Below, piece by piece: positions 7,126 to 15,540 of a stretch of 16,887 nt of DNA. The stretch's first letter is position 1. Every line of letters starts with the position of its first letter. A program made the position numbers and the translations under genes. The DNA comes from an uncultured Flavobacteriales bacterium (lineage in GTDB: Bacteria > Bacteroidota > Bacteroidia > Flavobacteriales_D > Parvicellaceae): assembly GCA_937924345.1 (NCBI GenBank), contig CALDTD010000039.1, positions 1-16,887 on the forward strand, given 5' to 3'. Under the pieces are notes generated by a model, which saw nothing but the letters and a program-made list of their open reading frames with translations, had not been told where the DNA came from and made no database searches.

Positions 7126-8172
7126 TTAAGGCTCAAATTTTAGTAACCCTGTGAATTGACCACCAGCTAGTTCTGCCTGAGAATTTGAATTTAATTGAAG
7201 TGGCATACCTGGCGAAACCTCGCTAAGTACTAACTTCGTTCTACTCGAAAAAACACCTAAACCTCCATCTATATTAGAAAAAGTAGGCCTTTCCGAAACA
7301 ATACTATTGCTTGGTTCGTTTACTCCAATATAAGTACTTAAATCCTCACCAGCAGCAGAAACATTAAATTCTATACGCTTAAAAACACGCTTTGTTATAT
7401 TTGCTTCATTTGGGTCATTAGCCAATCTTGCAGCTATAATTTTGTAAAAACCATCTCCAAGCACATCTTTAGACAAGTCTTCTCCACCATTTGTGTTTAT
7501 TGCTGTAGACTTACCAAAAGACCAACGTATACTTTTCTCTTCAACACCGTTTTGGGTATGCTCGTCGTAATAAAAAACTAAGCCAGATTCGTAAATACTT
7601 GCTCCTTTTGCTGTGTTCCATTCTACTAAAATATCTTTATATTCTCCATTACCATTTTTAAACCCTACACCTGCAAAAAGCTGCTGTTTGAATATATTCG
7701 AAAACTGAAAGTCTTCGACTAAACGAGTAGAGGCAGTAGCTTGTTTACGACCTTCGTCTATATTTACTGTAAGGTTATAAGTTGCTGTAACGTCTAGCCC
7801 ACCGTTTGGGACAAAGTAATATACCTTTTGCGAATCTGTATTAAACAACCCAGGCTCTATTCCTTTAACCCAAATTTCATTTAATGCATAGCTATTGGTA
7901 ACCGTTCCATTTATAACCTCATCTACCGTGGCAGACAAATTTGAAAACAAAACACTATCGTTAATTGCTGCATAATCTGCATTATTGCCTGTTCCACCTA
8001 AATAAGTTTTGTTGATTTTTACATATTGTGTATCTACTGTTTGATCCAAAGCTGCAAAAATTACAGGAATATCGTCGTATGGGGCATTAATTTCAAAATC
8101 TGTCTTGCAAGAAGAGACCCCAACAATAATTGAAATTGAAATAAAAAGGGAAAGTATGTTTTTATAATTCAT
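7126..8172 (-). CDS. Surface lipoprotein, DUF4249-like
   Basis: A 348-residue predicted lipoprotein. The ATG at 8172 starts a classic signal peptide ending in the lipobox GVSSC, with Cys22 as the lipidated residue. An in-frame TTG at 8196 would add eight residues and is rejected, since it lies inside the probable promoter. After the Cys comes KTDFE; acidic residues just after the Cys are common in lipoproteins sent to the Bacteroidota cell surface. The body is beta-rich, with FEINAPYDDIPVIFAALDQ near the start and a TxLV-like edge at mid-length, which resembles DUF4249-type proteins, although I am not certain of the family. Those proteins are often next to TonB-dependent receptors; none is present here. 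First gene of the minus-strand set lipoprotein, acetyltransferase, carboxylase homologue. Function unknown. Confidence 0.75.
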   Translation of the reverse strand: MNYKNILSLFISISIIVGVSSCKTDFEINAPYDDIPVIFAALDQTVDTQYVKINKTYLGGTGNNADYAAINDSVLFSNLSATVDEVINGTVTNSYALNEIWVKGIEPGLFNTDSQKVYYFVPNGGLDVTATYNLTVNIDEGRKQATASTRLVEDFQFSNIFKQQLFAGVGFKNGNGEYKDILVEWNTAKGASIYESGLVFYYDEHTQNGVEEKSIRWSFGKSTAINTNGGEDLSKDVLGDGFYKIIAARLANDPNEANITKRVFKRIEFNVSAAGEDLSTYIGVNEPSNSIVSERPTFSNIDGGLGVFSSRTKLVLSEVSPGMPLQLNSNSQAELAGGQFTGLLKFEP

Positions 8173-8296
8173 TATAAATCTATATTTACAATTCAAAGAT
8201 ACTCTTTTTATTTTTTTGACCGGTAATTGAGTTATTTAACGGTTAAAAAAAGGAATTTTAAGACTTAAGGTTTGGTTTTTTTGATAGTTTTGTGGA
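8173..8296. promoter_or_regulatory. Divergent intergenic region with candidate promoters
   Basis: These 124 bases separate the minus-strand lipoprotein operon from the plus-strand glycan operon. Toward the lipoprotein, the minus strand has TATCTTTG (8201-8194), a perfect TAnnTTTG that would give a leader of about 16 bases; no clear -33 TTG lies at the right distance. Toward the flippase, a perfect TAGTTTTG occurs at 8285-8292, but it is only four bases from the ATG, so it would imply a leaderless mRNA. AAGGTTTG (8267-8274) is a 7/8 match at a more usual distance. A short palindrome TTAAG-A-CTTAA lies at 8258-8268 and could be an operator. Confidence 0.45.
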
Positions 8297-9607
8297 ATGT
8301 TGAAAAAACATATTTTAAGTACATTTTTTTCGAATATATTTCTCTATTTAGTTTCTTTCTTCACTTCTATTCTCTTGAATAGATTCATGGGGCCAGAAAT
8401 AAAAGGGGAATTTACAATTATATCTTCTTTTGTTCAACTTTCGGTACTTGTATTGGGATTCAACACCTCGTATTCAATAGTTTATTTTTTATCTAGAAAT
8501 AGATTAAACTCAAATGACACAATTAAAACAGTAGGCTTATTCAACTTGTTTTTATCAGCAATATTTATTTGTATTGTTTTATTACTTAACTATTTGAATT
8601 TACTAAGTTTTCTACTACCAGTAAAACTCAATTTATATATCTTCGCATTATTAATAGCCTTTTTTACACTATCTCTTTTTACAAATTCGTTAAGCGCACT
8701 TCATCAAAGTAAAAAAAACTTTTTATTTATTAATAAGGTTAATATTTACACAGCATTTGTAAGCTTATTTTTTATTGCTTCACTTTCATTAATAGAAATG
8801 AATGAAACATACAAACTTGTTTTTTGTCTCGTTTTTTTAATTTTACCTTTCCTAATAAAAATTCCTTCATTTTATATAAAATCAGACTTAAAACTAATAA
8901 AAGCGTCACTTATAAATAAAAGAAAAAGAAAACTCTTTTTTGGATTTGGAATGTTGGCTTATTTTGCAAATATTTTTCAATTCCTTAATTACAGGATTGA
9001 TTACTGGTTTATAGAGGGGTACTATAACTTAAAAGAGTTGGGATACTATGCATTAAGCTCTAACTTAACCTCACTCCTTTTTGTATTACCCACAACCATA
9101 GCAGGAATATTCTTTACTTATGTCTCTGCCAATACCTCTTCTACAAACGAGAACTACCAAAAGATTTGTAGAATGCTATTCTTTATTCTTACTATAATAG
9201 TTCTTGTTTTGTACTTTATTGCCTCACCACTAATAAATTCACTATATGGCAATGAATTTGATAACGCAGTAATGCCCTTTAAGATTTTAATCTTTAGTGT
9301 TCCTGTTTTTGGAATAACTGCTTTTTTTGCTAGTGTTATAAGTGGAAAGGGAAAAGCCAAAGACAACTTAATGGCTTCTGGAATTGGCCTTATAGCAACA
9401 CTAGTTTTTGACCTTATATTAATTCCTAAATATGGAATAATTGGTGCTGCTTATGCTACATTAACTTCTTATATGGCAACAAGTCTTTATGTTTTTTATA
9501 TTTTTGATAAAATATCACCTTTAAGTTTTAAATCTTTTTTCGTTTTAAAAAGAGCTGATATTATAGAAATTAAACAGTTAATTTATGACAAACTCAAAAG
9601 TCGCTGA
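8297..9607 (+). CDS. Wzx-like oligosaccharide flippase (polysaccharide biosynthesis protein family)
   Basis: A 436-residue polytopic membrane protein with about a dozen hydrophobic helices. Landmarks of the MOP/Wzx superfamily are visible: the first helix followed by NRFMGPEIKGEFTI (28-41), the mid-protein RIDYWFIEGYYNLKELGYYA (about 234-253), and the C-terminal LIPKYGIIGAAYATLTSYM. Such proteins move lipid-linked oligosaccharides across the inner membrane for O-antigen, capsule, exopolysaccharide or protein O-glycosylation. It is the first gene of the plus-strand glycan operon, and its last 23 bases overlap the methyltransferase gene. Base composition from here on is even more AT-rich than in the left half, as is usual for exchangeable glycan loci. 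Confidence 0.9.
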   Translation: MLKKHILSTFFSNIFLYLVSFFTSILLNRFMGPEIKGEFTIISSFVQLSVLVLGFNTSYSIVYFLSRNRLNSNDTIKTVGLFNLFLSAIFICIVLLLNYLNLLSFLLPVKLNLYIFALLIAFFTLSLFTNSLSALHQSKKNFLFINKVNIYTAFVSLFFIASLSLIEMNETYKLVFCLVFLILPFLIKIPSFYIKSDLKLIKASLINKRKRKLFFGFGMLAYFANIFQFLNYRIDYWFIEGYYNLKELGYYALSSNLTSLLFVLPTTIAGIFFTYVSANTSSTNENYQKICRMLFFILTIIVLVLYFIASPLINSLYGNEFDNAVMPFKILIFSVPVFGITAFFASVISGKGKAKDNLMASGIGLIATLVFDLILIPKYGIIGAAYATLTSYMATSLYVFYIFDKISPLSFKSFFVLKRADIIEIKQLIYDKLKSR

Positions 9608-10325
9608 TTGGTACGACAAATTTTCAACTCAACAAGTTAATACAGGTATTAACCTAAGACATAAGTCTATACATGAGTGGTGTTTAAAGTTTGGATTAAA
9701 AAAGACAGACAATGTCTTAGAAATCGGATGTGGAATAGGCACCCAATCACAACTCATTGCTGAATACCTCACAAGAGGTAAATTAACTATTAATGATATT
9801 AGTGAAAAAAGTGTTGATATAGCTAAAGAAAGATTAAAAAAGTTTAACAATATAAACTATAGCAAAGGAGACATAATAGGACAACCAATTATAGATAAAT
9901 TTGATTTTATAATACTTCCAGATGTTATTGAACATATACCTTTAGAAAATCACTTTAAACTATTTGAAAAACTAAACGGTTTATTAAAGGATGATGGGAC
10001 AATACTTATTCATATTCCATTTCCAAACTACCTTAAGTGGGTACACAAAAACAAACCTGAACTTTTACAAGTAATAGACCAACCAATAACCACCGATATT
10101 TTGGCAAAAAATTGTTATTCTAACGGCCTATATATCGACAAACTTATAACCTATAAAATATGGATAGAAAAAAATGATTATCAAATCTTAAAATTGAAAA
10201 AAAACATCGATATTGATTTTTCTGAATATACAATTAAGCCTTCTATAAAGAACCGCGCATACAGAAAATTGTCTTTGTTAATGAGTAAATTATTCAACAA
10301 ACATGACATTAATCATTTTTACTAA
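9585..10325 (+). CDS. Class I SAM-dependent methyltransferase
   Basis: A 246-residue protein with a Rossmann methyltransferase core: motif I VLEIGCGIGTQS at 44-55, an acidic residue after strand 2 in INDISEKSV (69-77), and motif II/post-II DFIILPDVIEHI (107-118), followed by GLLKDDGTILIHIPFP (132-147). This is the general Methyltransf_11/12/23 type found in glycan clusters, where it methylates a sugar or is needed to make a modified sugar. The substrate cannot be told. The start ATG lies 23 bases inside the flippase gene, and the N-terminal ADWYDKFSTQQV is typical of the family, which supports it. Its 3' end overlaps the next gene by another 23 bases. Confidence 0.88.
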   Translation: MTNSKVADWYDKFSTQQVNTGINLRHKSIHEWCLKFGLKKTDNVLEIGCGIGTQSQLIAEYLTRGKLTINDISEKSVDIAKERLKKFNNINYSKGDIIGQPIIDKFDFIILPDVIEHIPLENHFKLFEKLNGLLKDDGTILIHIPFPNYLKWVHKNKPELLQVIDQPITTDILAKNCYSNGLYIDKLITYKIWIEKNDYQILKLKKNIDIDFSEYTIKPSIKNRAYRKLSLLMSKLFNKHDINHFY

Positions 10326-11502
10326 TTCTTTTCCCTTTGGAATAGGGGAAGAGTTTTTTATTGAAGAACTTAATTTTTTAGCAAAACATTACGACAAGAT
10401 AATTCTTATACCTGAAAATAGTAATGGTAAAAAGAGAAATATAAAGCAACAAAATATAAAAATAATATCTTTAACTGAAGATAGCAAATGGAGCAAGTTA
10501 AGTCTTATATTGAGTTACACATTTTGGCTATTGTACATAAAAGTTTTGAAAAAATCTAAAAACTTAAACAATGACATTAGTATTAAGTCTTTTAGAAAAT
10601 TTTGGAATAAAATCTATATTGCCAAGAAAATAAAACAGACACTTGAGAAAAATAAGATTAATACTAATGATACTATTTTTTATTCGTATTGGTTTAATCT
10701 GGTGGGAAGTGCCTTAATTTATTTTAAAATAAAAACAAAAAACATAAAATTAGTTGTCAAAATTCATGGGTATGACTTTAATCAAATGCGCTACAAAGAA
10801 TTTAACTTTCATCATCGAGATTTTGAACTAACTCAATTAGAGCATTTAATCTCTATCTCAAAATTTGGCAAGAATTATATAGCAAAAAACTATGAATCTA
10901 ATATAAATACGACAGTAATACGCCTTGGAACTAAAGACTATGGTTTACAAAAAAAGAAAGACAAGACTAACACATTAAAAATAGTATCTTGCTCTTCTCT
11001 GATTCCGATTAAAAGGGTTCATCTTATCATTGAAATTTTAGGAAAAATTAAAGATATACCAATAGAATGGACCCATTTAGGAGGGGGTATTTTACTAGAT
11101 GAATTAAAAAGTAGAAGCAAAATGCTTTCTAAAAATATAAAAACAACTTTTACAGGACACCTTAATCAAAAAGAATTGATTGAACATTATAAAAACAACT
11201 ATTTTGATCTTTTTATTCACCTTAGTGAAACTGAAGGAATTCCAGTTTCTATGATGGAAGCCATAAGTTTTGGGATTCCAATTATTAGCTATAATACAGG
11301 TGGCGTTAGTGAAATAGTAACCAAAAAAAGTGGCTTTTTAATTAATTCAGTAAATGATGCTGAAAAACACATAATAGAAATAGCGAATAAGAATAGTGTG
11401 GAAACTGAAAAAATTAGAAACTCAGCTCGAAACTTTTGGGAAGAAAATTTTCACGCTAAAAACAATTATAAAAAACTAGTTCAATATATCAATAAAATTT
11501 AA
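10303..11502 (+). CDS. GT4 family glycosyltransferase
   Basis: A 399-residue GT-B-fold enzyme. The N-terminus LIIFTNSFPFGIGEEFFIEE (3-22) is the Gly-rich acceptor-side loop common to this subgroup and confirms the ATG that overlaps the upstream gene. HGYDF (155-159) and SRLIP-like SCSSLIPIKR (229-238) lie mid-protein. The nucleotide-sugar-binding EX7E motif is at 311-319 (E-GIPVSMM-E), followed by GIPIISYNTGGVSEIV. It would transfer a sugar from a nucleotide donor to the growing lipid-linked glycan at the cytoplasmic face of the inner membrane. Donor and linkage are unknown. Ten bases separate its stop from the next start. Confidence 0.9.
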   Translation: MTLIIFTNSFPFGIGEEFFIEELNFLAKHYDKIILIPENSNGKKRNIKQQNIKIISLTEDSKWSKLSLILSYTFWLLYIKVLKKSKNLNNDISIKSFRKFWNKIYIAKKIKQTLEKNKINTNDTIFYSYWFNLVGSALIYFKIKTKNIKLVVKIHGYDFNQMRYKEFNFHHRDFELTQLEHLISISKFGKNYIAKNYESNINTTVIRLGTKDYGLQKKKDKTNTLKIVSCSSLIPIKRVHLIIEILGKIKDIPIEWTHLGGGILLDELKSRSKMLSKNIKTTFTGHLNQKELIEHYKNNYFDLFIHLSETEGIPVSMMEAISFGIPIISYNTGGVSEIVTKKSGFLINSVNDAEKHIIEIANKNSVETEKIRNSARNFWEENFHAKNNYKKLVQYINKI

Positions 11503-11512
11503 CTGTATAATT

Positions 11513-12751
11513 TTGAAGATACTTTTAATTTCATATTACGCACCTCCTTTAAATGCCATAACTTCGTTAAGAGCATTTACATTAGGACAACAAATTAGCA
11601 ATAACCACGAAGTCCATCTAGTTACTAGGCATTGGAAAGGAACAGAAAATACTTGGAGCGATTTAAATAAATCAAACCTTAATCCAAGCAAAATAAAAAA
11701 AGTAAACAATAACTTTAGTTTGCACTACCTTCCATATCAAGAAACTAAATATTCAAGCAACAAAATATTCCGGAAATTCACTACATTAAAGTCAAAATTA
11801 TCAGCTAACTTTTCAAGAAACATTGACTTAGATCAATTTTATGAGCTTATTATTACGAAATTTAATGATACTCAGTTTGATTTTATTTATGTAACATCAC
11901 CTCCTTTAAGTATCATAAATCTAGGTAATAAACTACAAAAACATTTTAAATCTAAATTGATATGCGATTTTAGGGATTTACATAATAACCTTTTATTAAA
12001 AAAAAATAAAGAATATAATTTAAAAGAAAAAATTGAACTATACAACCTTAAAAAGTATTTAAAAAAAAATTTAAAGAACTCTTTCTTAACTTCAACAGCA
12101 AGCGAACCATTTACCTCTTTTTTAACAAAAATAACGAAAGCAGATACTATTACAGTATTAAATGGATATGAAACAGTTTTATTTAAAGAATTAAAAAGTG
12201 AAAGAAGTGAGTACTTTGAAGTAAGTGTTTTAGGAACTTTATATGAAGCTCAAGACTTGAGCATAATGTTAAACTCTTTTAAACAACTAAGTAAAAATAA
12301 GAAAATTAGGTTTAATTTTATTGGAACAGGAGCAATTCCTAAAGTAGCTAGTTTAATAAAAAAGAAAATACCTAATGCTATAGTTACAGATAAAATTGAA
12401 CGATTAGACGCTTTAAAAATCGGCAAAAGATCTCAAATTTTATTTTATGTAGGTTGGAAAGGCTATAAAGGTGTGTATTCAGGAAAAATATTTGAATACC
12501 TCGGATTGAAGAAAAATATTTTAATCGCACCTGGAGATTGTGATGTTATAGACAACTTAATAAACAAAAACAAAGTTGGAATATCTCTCAACACTGAAGC
12601 TGAAGTAATTAAATATTTAGAGTTAAAATTTAATGAGTGGAGAAATAATAAAAATAAGGTTATAAATTTTGAAGGTTTGGATATCGATAAATACTCAAGA
12701 GAAAATCAGAATTTAAAAATCATTAAAAAAATGAGAAAAAGTATTAAATGA
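11513..12751 (+). CDS. GT4-like glycosyltransferase with TTG start
   Basis: A 412-residue GT-B-type glycosyltransferase. The start is TTG at 11513: it begins KILLISYYAPPLNAITSLR, a conserved first strand and loop in this group, and no in-frame ATG occurs for about 250 codons. Other marks are FDFIYVTSPPLS (122-133), CDFRDL (151-156), the second-domain start VSVLGTLYEAQDL (238-249, initiator counted as 1), FIGTGA (269-274) and SGKIFEYLGLKKNILIAPGD (323-342). The usual EX7E glutamate pair is not obvious; the IFEYLG block takes that place, as in WbuB-like members. It shares the operon with the other transferases. The stop codon is followed by 117 bases of unusual intergenic DNA. Confidence 0.85.
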   Translation: MKILLISYYAPPLNAITSLRAFTLGQQISNNHEVHLVTRHWKGTENTWSDLNKSNLNPSKIKKVNNNFSLHYLPYQETKYSSNKIFRKFTTLKSKLSANFSRNIDLDQFYELIITKFNDTQFDFIYVTSPPLSIINLGNKLQKHFKSKLICDFRDLHNNLLLKKNKEYNLKEKIELYNLKKYLKKNLKNSFLTSTASEPFTSFLTKITKADTITVLNGYETVLFKELKSERSEYFEVSVLGTLYEAQDLSIMLNSFKQLSKNKKIRFNFIGTGAIPKVASLIKKKIPNAIVTDKIERLDALKIGKRSQILFYVGWKGYKGVYSGKIFEYLGLKKNILIAPGDCDVIDNLINKNKVGISLNTEAEVIKYLELKFNEWRNNKNKVINFEGLDIDKYSRENQNLKIIKKMRKSIK

Positions 12752-12760
12752 AAAAGTATT
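12731..12760 (+). repeat. Short imperfect tandem repeat across the stop codon of the GT4-like gene
   Basis: ATGAGAAAAAGTATT (12731-12745) is followed by ATGAAAAAGTATT (12748-12760), the same unit lacking two bases. The TGA stop (12749-12751) lies in the second copy. This looks like a local duplication at the 3' end of the gene and marks the left side of the intergenic scar. Confidence 0.6.
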
Positions 12761-12868
12761 CTCTTATTATATAAGAAAGAACACAACCTTATAAATTAAT
12801 ATTCTTAATTTACATAAAAGATTAATACAAAACTCAATAAAAATTACCAAAATAAATAACTTTAGAAA
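12752..12868 (+). other. Intergenic gap inside the glycan operon with a fragment copied from fkbM
   Basis: This is the only sizeable gap between plus-strand genes in the locus. It contains an exact 18-base copy (12771-12788) of an internal stretch of the following fkbM-type gene (13013-13030). A TAACTTTA (12857-12864) resembles a -7 element with one mismatch, but there is no matching -33 box. No terminator hairpin was found. I read it as a rearrangement scar rather than a regulatory region. Confidence 0.5.
12771..12788 (+). repeat. 18-base direct repeat, copy 1 (intergenic)
   Basis: Identical to 13013-13030. In the matching frame the surrounding bases read VFSYYIRKNTTL then stop, compared with GKFFIRKNTTDL in the gene, so similarity extends a little past the identical bases at protein level. 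Confidence 0.85.
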
Positions 12869-13627
12869 ATGATAAACTCAAGACTTTACTCAATAATATC
12901 TTCATCGATTAATCTGGGTTTTTTTAAAACACTCACTATTTTATTTAAGATTTCTTTATTCAAGTTAGGAGTTTTAAATAATATAAGCATAAAAAAATAT
13001 GGCAAATTCTTCATAAGAAAGAACACAACCGATTTGCCTGTCTTTAGGCAAGTATTTATGGATCTTGAGTATAGTTATTCTTACAAAACAAAAAACGTAA
13101 CAACTATTGTTGATGTGGGAGCAAATATTGGTATGTTTACAAGGTTTATAAGAGAACGTTACCCTAACTCTAATATCTTTTGTATTGAACCAGAACCATC
13201 AAACTTTGAACAGCTAAAAATTAATGTCAAAGAAGATGATAAAACATTTCTAATCAATAAAGCTATTTGGACTGACAACCTAGGAGTAAACATGGCTATT
13301 GATGATAAATATGGGGAATGGGGAGCCAGGGTTTCTTCGACAAAGAATGAGTTGACAAAAGTAGGTTCTATTACTATGAATGACCTTGTAAAAGATTATA
13401 ATTTAAAGAATATTGATATATTAAAAATAGACGTTGAAGGAGCAGAAAAATTTATTTTTGAAAAAAACTTATCTTGGATGAATAAAGTGAATACTTTAAT
13501 AATTGAACTTCATGACTTCATGGAAGCAGGAAGCTCAAACAGCTTTTTTGAAGCTCTATCAAACATGAAGCCTTATACTTTTTCTATAAAAGGGGAAAAT
13601 ATAATAATTCAAAGAACTAAACTATGA
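12869..13627 (+). CDS. FkbM family SAM-dependent methyltransferase
   Basis: A 252-residue protein. The FkbM family is recognised from IRKNTTDLPVFRQVF (49-63), SAM motif I VDVGANIGMFT (81-91), the acidic ribose-binding turn CIEPEPSNF (105-113) and KIDVEGAE (186-193). FkbM enzymes O-methylate hydroxyl groups and in bacterial glycan clusters are thought to methylate sugars. The ATG at 12869 gives a 40-residue hydrophobic and basic N-terminus that may contact the membrane. Its stop overlaps the next start as ATGA (4 bases), so the GT25 gene is translationally coupled. The gene carries the second copy of the 18-base repeat. Confidence 0.9.
   Translation: MINSRLYSIISSSINLGFFKTLTILFKISLFKLGVLNNISIKKYGKFFIRKNTTDLPVFRQVFMDLEYSYSYKTKNVTTIVDVGANIGMFTRFIRERYPNSNIFCIEPEPSNFEQLKINVKEDDKTFLINKAIWTDNLGVNMAIDDKYGEWGARVSSTKNELTKVGSITMNDLVKDYNLKNIDILKIDVEGAEKFIFEKNLSWMNKVNTLIIELHDFMEAGSSNSFFEALSNMKPYTFSIKGENIIIQRTKL
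13013..13030 (+). repeat. 18-base direct repeat, copy 2 (within the FkbM-type gene)
   Basis: Codes for the I-R-K-N-T-T residues of the conserved FkbM N-terminal block (residues 49-54). The identical copy sits 242 bases upstream in the intergenic gap. Confidence 0.85.
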
Positions 13628-14418
13628 AAATCTTTGTTATTTCACTTAAAAGTTCAAAAAGAAGAACATTTGTTTCTAAACAAATGGAAGAGTTTGGATT
13701 AGATTTTGATTTTTTTGATGCTATTAATGGTAAAGAGTTATCTGAAGAAGAGATAGAAAAAAACTGTGATATTGAAGCAATAAAAAAGCACCCTAAATGG
13801 CTTAATAAAGGAGCATTAGGCTGCGCTCTAAGTCATTTATATATTTATCAAGAAATGATTCAACAATCTATAGAAAGAGCAATCATACTAGAAGATGATA
13901 TGGTTTTAAATAAAGAGTTTCGATGTTTATTAAATAAATTAAACACTAGAAAAGAAAAAGAAGAAGTTATTATGCTTTATTATAGAGCATTTAATAAAGT
14001 CACATTTAGCACTAAAGATTCGACAAATTTAAATGATAATTTTAAAATCTTAAAACCCTATACATTAGATGATATTCCAATAACGACAGGTTGCTACTAT
14101 ATCACAAAAAACGCTTGTAAAAAATTATCTGACATTATTCAACCAATAAGGGTTTCAGCCGATAGCTGGAAATATTTTGTGAAAAATAGTGAATTTAAAA
14201 ATATAAATGTTGTTTATCCAAGACCTCTTAATGACTTTGGATTCAAAAGTGACATCGACTATCATGAAACAAATTCTGGAATAATAAAAAGAAAATTAAA
14301 AATATTTATCGACCAAGTTGATAACCCTTTCTTTAATCACCTTACTTTCTATTTAAGAAAAAAAAGAGAAAGTAGAATGTCTAAATTTTCTACTACAAAC
14401 AAAAAAAGTATTATTTAA
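13624..14418 (+). CDS. GT25-type glycosyltransferase (LPS/LOS glycosyltransferase family 25)
   Basis: A 264-residue protein. Family 25 marks are the N-terminal KIFVISLKSSKRR (2-14), FFDAINGKEL (30-39), the block LNKGALGCALSH (60-71) and the DxD-like metal/nucleotide-sugar site IILEDDMVL (87-95). GT25 enzymes (for example LgtB-type galactosyltransferases of lipooligosaccharide) usually add galactose or another hexose near the outer end of the glycan; the actual sugar here is unknown. Length is normal. Starts in a 4-base ATGA overlap with the FkbM-type gene. The C-terminus is basic (KKRESRMSKFSTTNKKS), which may associate with the membrane. Confidence 0.88.
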   Translation: MKIFVISLKSSKRRTFVSKQMEEFGLDFDFFDAINGKELSEEEIEKNCDIEAIKKHPKWLNKGALGCALSHLYIYQEMIQQSIERAIILEDDMVLNKEFRCLLNKLNTRKEKEEVIMLYYRAFNKVTFSTKDSTNLNDNFKILKPYTLDDIPITTGCYYITKNACKKLSDIIQPIRVSADSWKYFVKNSEFKNINVVYPRPLNDFGFKSDIDYHETNSGIIKRKLKIFIDQVDNPFFNHLTFYLRKKRESRMSKFSTTNKKSII

Positions 14419-14429
14419 ACCCATTTTTC

Positions 14430-15539
14430 TTGAAAGGTTCTTCTAAAAACATTCTCATTTACTACTCAAATCATTTAAAATCTTTTGATTTAACTTCTTT
14501 GATTTTTGAACTACAAAAGTATTCTGCTAACGTATATCTATTGACTACAGGGGATAAAGGGAAACTCCACAAACAGTTAGAAGAAAAAAATATTCAAACT
14601 TTTAGTATAGATTTTAAGAAAAATAAAACATACTATATCAAACAATCTAAATACCTAATTAGATTTATAAAAAAAAACAAAATTGACATTGTTTATTCCC
14701 ATACGCAAATTAACAACTTTATAGCTTCTTTAAGTCAACTTTTTTCTAAATCTGAATTTTATATGTGTAGGCATCACACCGACTATGTATGGAATGGGAA
14801 AAACAAATCTGCAAAATTAATGGACTGGTTAATTAACAGGCTTAGTAAAAACATGGTTGCAATTTCAGACAAAGTTTATAATCAGGTTGTAAAGGTCGAA
14901 GGCGTAAGTTCAGAAAAAGTTCATCAAATTAATCTTGGATATGATTTTAGCTTATACCCAAAAGTAAATCAAATAACCAGTCAAAAAATTAAACAAACTT
15001 ATAAGTCAGACTTTCTTTTGTTAAATATAGGTCGATTAATCCCATTAAAAAGACAGCGCCTTTTGATCGAAGCTTGCTCATTACTTGCAAAAAAAGACAT
15101 CAACTTTAAACTAATTATACTAGGAGAAGGTAGTGAAAAAGAAAATTTAACTCTACTTATCGAAGAATTAGACTTGAAAGAAAAGGTTCATTTAATTGGA
15201 TTTAAAGAGAATGCTTTAGATTTTATAGATGCGGCCGATTTAATTGTACACCCTTCAAATTCTGAAGCTAGTAGTACAATTGGAAAAGAGTGCGCTTTAA
15301 TAAAAACACCTATTATGGCTTGCAAAACTGTTGGAGATTTTGATAGTTATCTAAATGAACAAAACGGATACTTAATTGATTTAGAATTAACAGCCGCTAA
15401 ACTTTCTACACATATAGAAAAAGCTTTTTTAGATAAGAAAAGTCTTAAATCAAAAGGTGAAATGTTACACAATGAGGTTATCAATAAATTTGGAATTGAA
15501 AATGTAATACCAGCTTACAAAGAATTATTTAACCTATAA
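14430..15539 (+). CDS. GT4 family glycosyltransferase with TTG start
   Basis: A 369-residue GT-B enzyme. The only plausible start is TTG at 14430, 11 bases after the previous stop: the next in-frame ATG is about 110 codons downstream, after the first beta strand and acceptor domain. Marks: NILIYYSNH (7-15), DIVYSHTQINNFIAS (86-100), the second-domain start LLNIGRLIPLKRQRLLI (197-213), the glycine-rich ILGEGSEK (230-237) and the EX7E motif at 279-287 (E-ASSTIGK-E), followed by IKTPIMACKTVGDFD. It adds a sugar from a nucleotide donor; donor unknown. One base separates its stop from the next ATG. Confidence 0.9.
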   Translation: MKGSSKNILIYYSNHLKSFDLTSLIFELQKYSANVYLLTTGDKGKLHKQLEEKNIQTFSIDFKKNKTYYIKQSKYLIRFIKKNKIDIVYSHTQINNFIASLSQLFSKSEFYMCRHHTDYVWNGKNKSAKLMDWLINRLSKNMVAISDKVYNQVVKVEGVSSEKVHQINLGYDFSLYPKVNQITSQKIKQTYKSDFLLLNIGRLIPLKRQRLLIEACSLLAKKDINFKLIILGEGSEKENLTLLIEELDLKEKVHLIGFKENALDFIDAADLIVHPSNSEASSTIGKECALIKTPIMACKTVGDFDSYLNEQNGYLIDLELTAAKLSTHIEKAFLDKKSLKSKGEMLHNEVINKFGIENVIPAYKELFNL

Positions 15540-15540
15540 A

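Noticed and set aside
8219..8243. Possible terminator or inverted repeat around CCGGTAA and TTAACGG
   Set aside because: Arms are short with a mismatch, and the position between divergent genes makes a terminator senseless.
9154..9850. Minus-strand open frames of 70 and 73 codons inside the flippase and methyltransferase genes
   Set aside because: They are antisense to clear family motifs and have no start context; they are explained by codon bias of the real genes.
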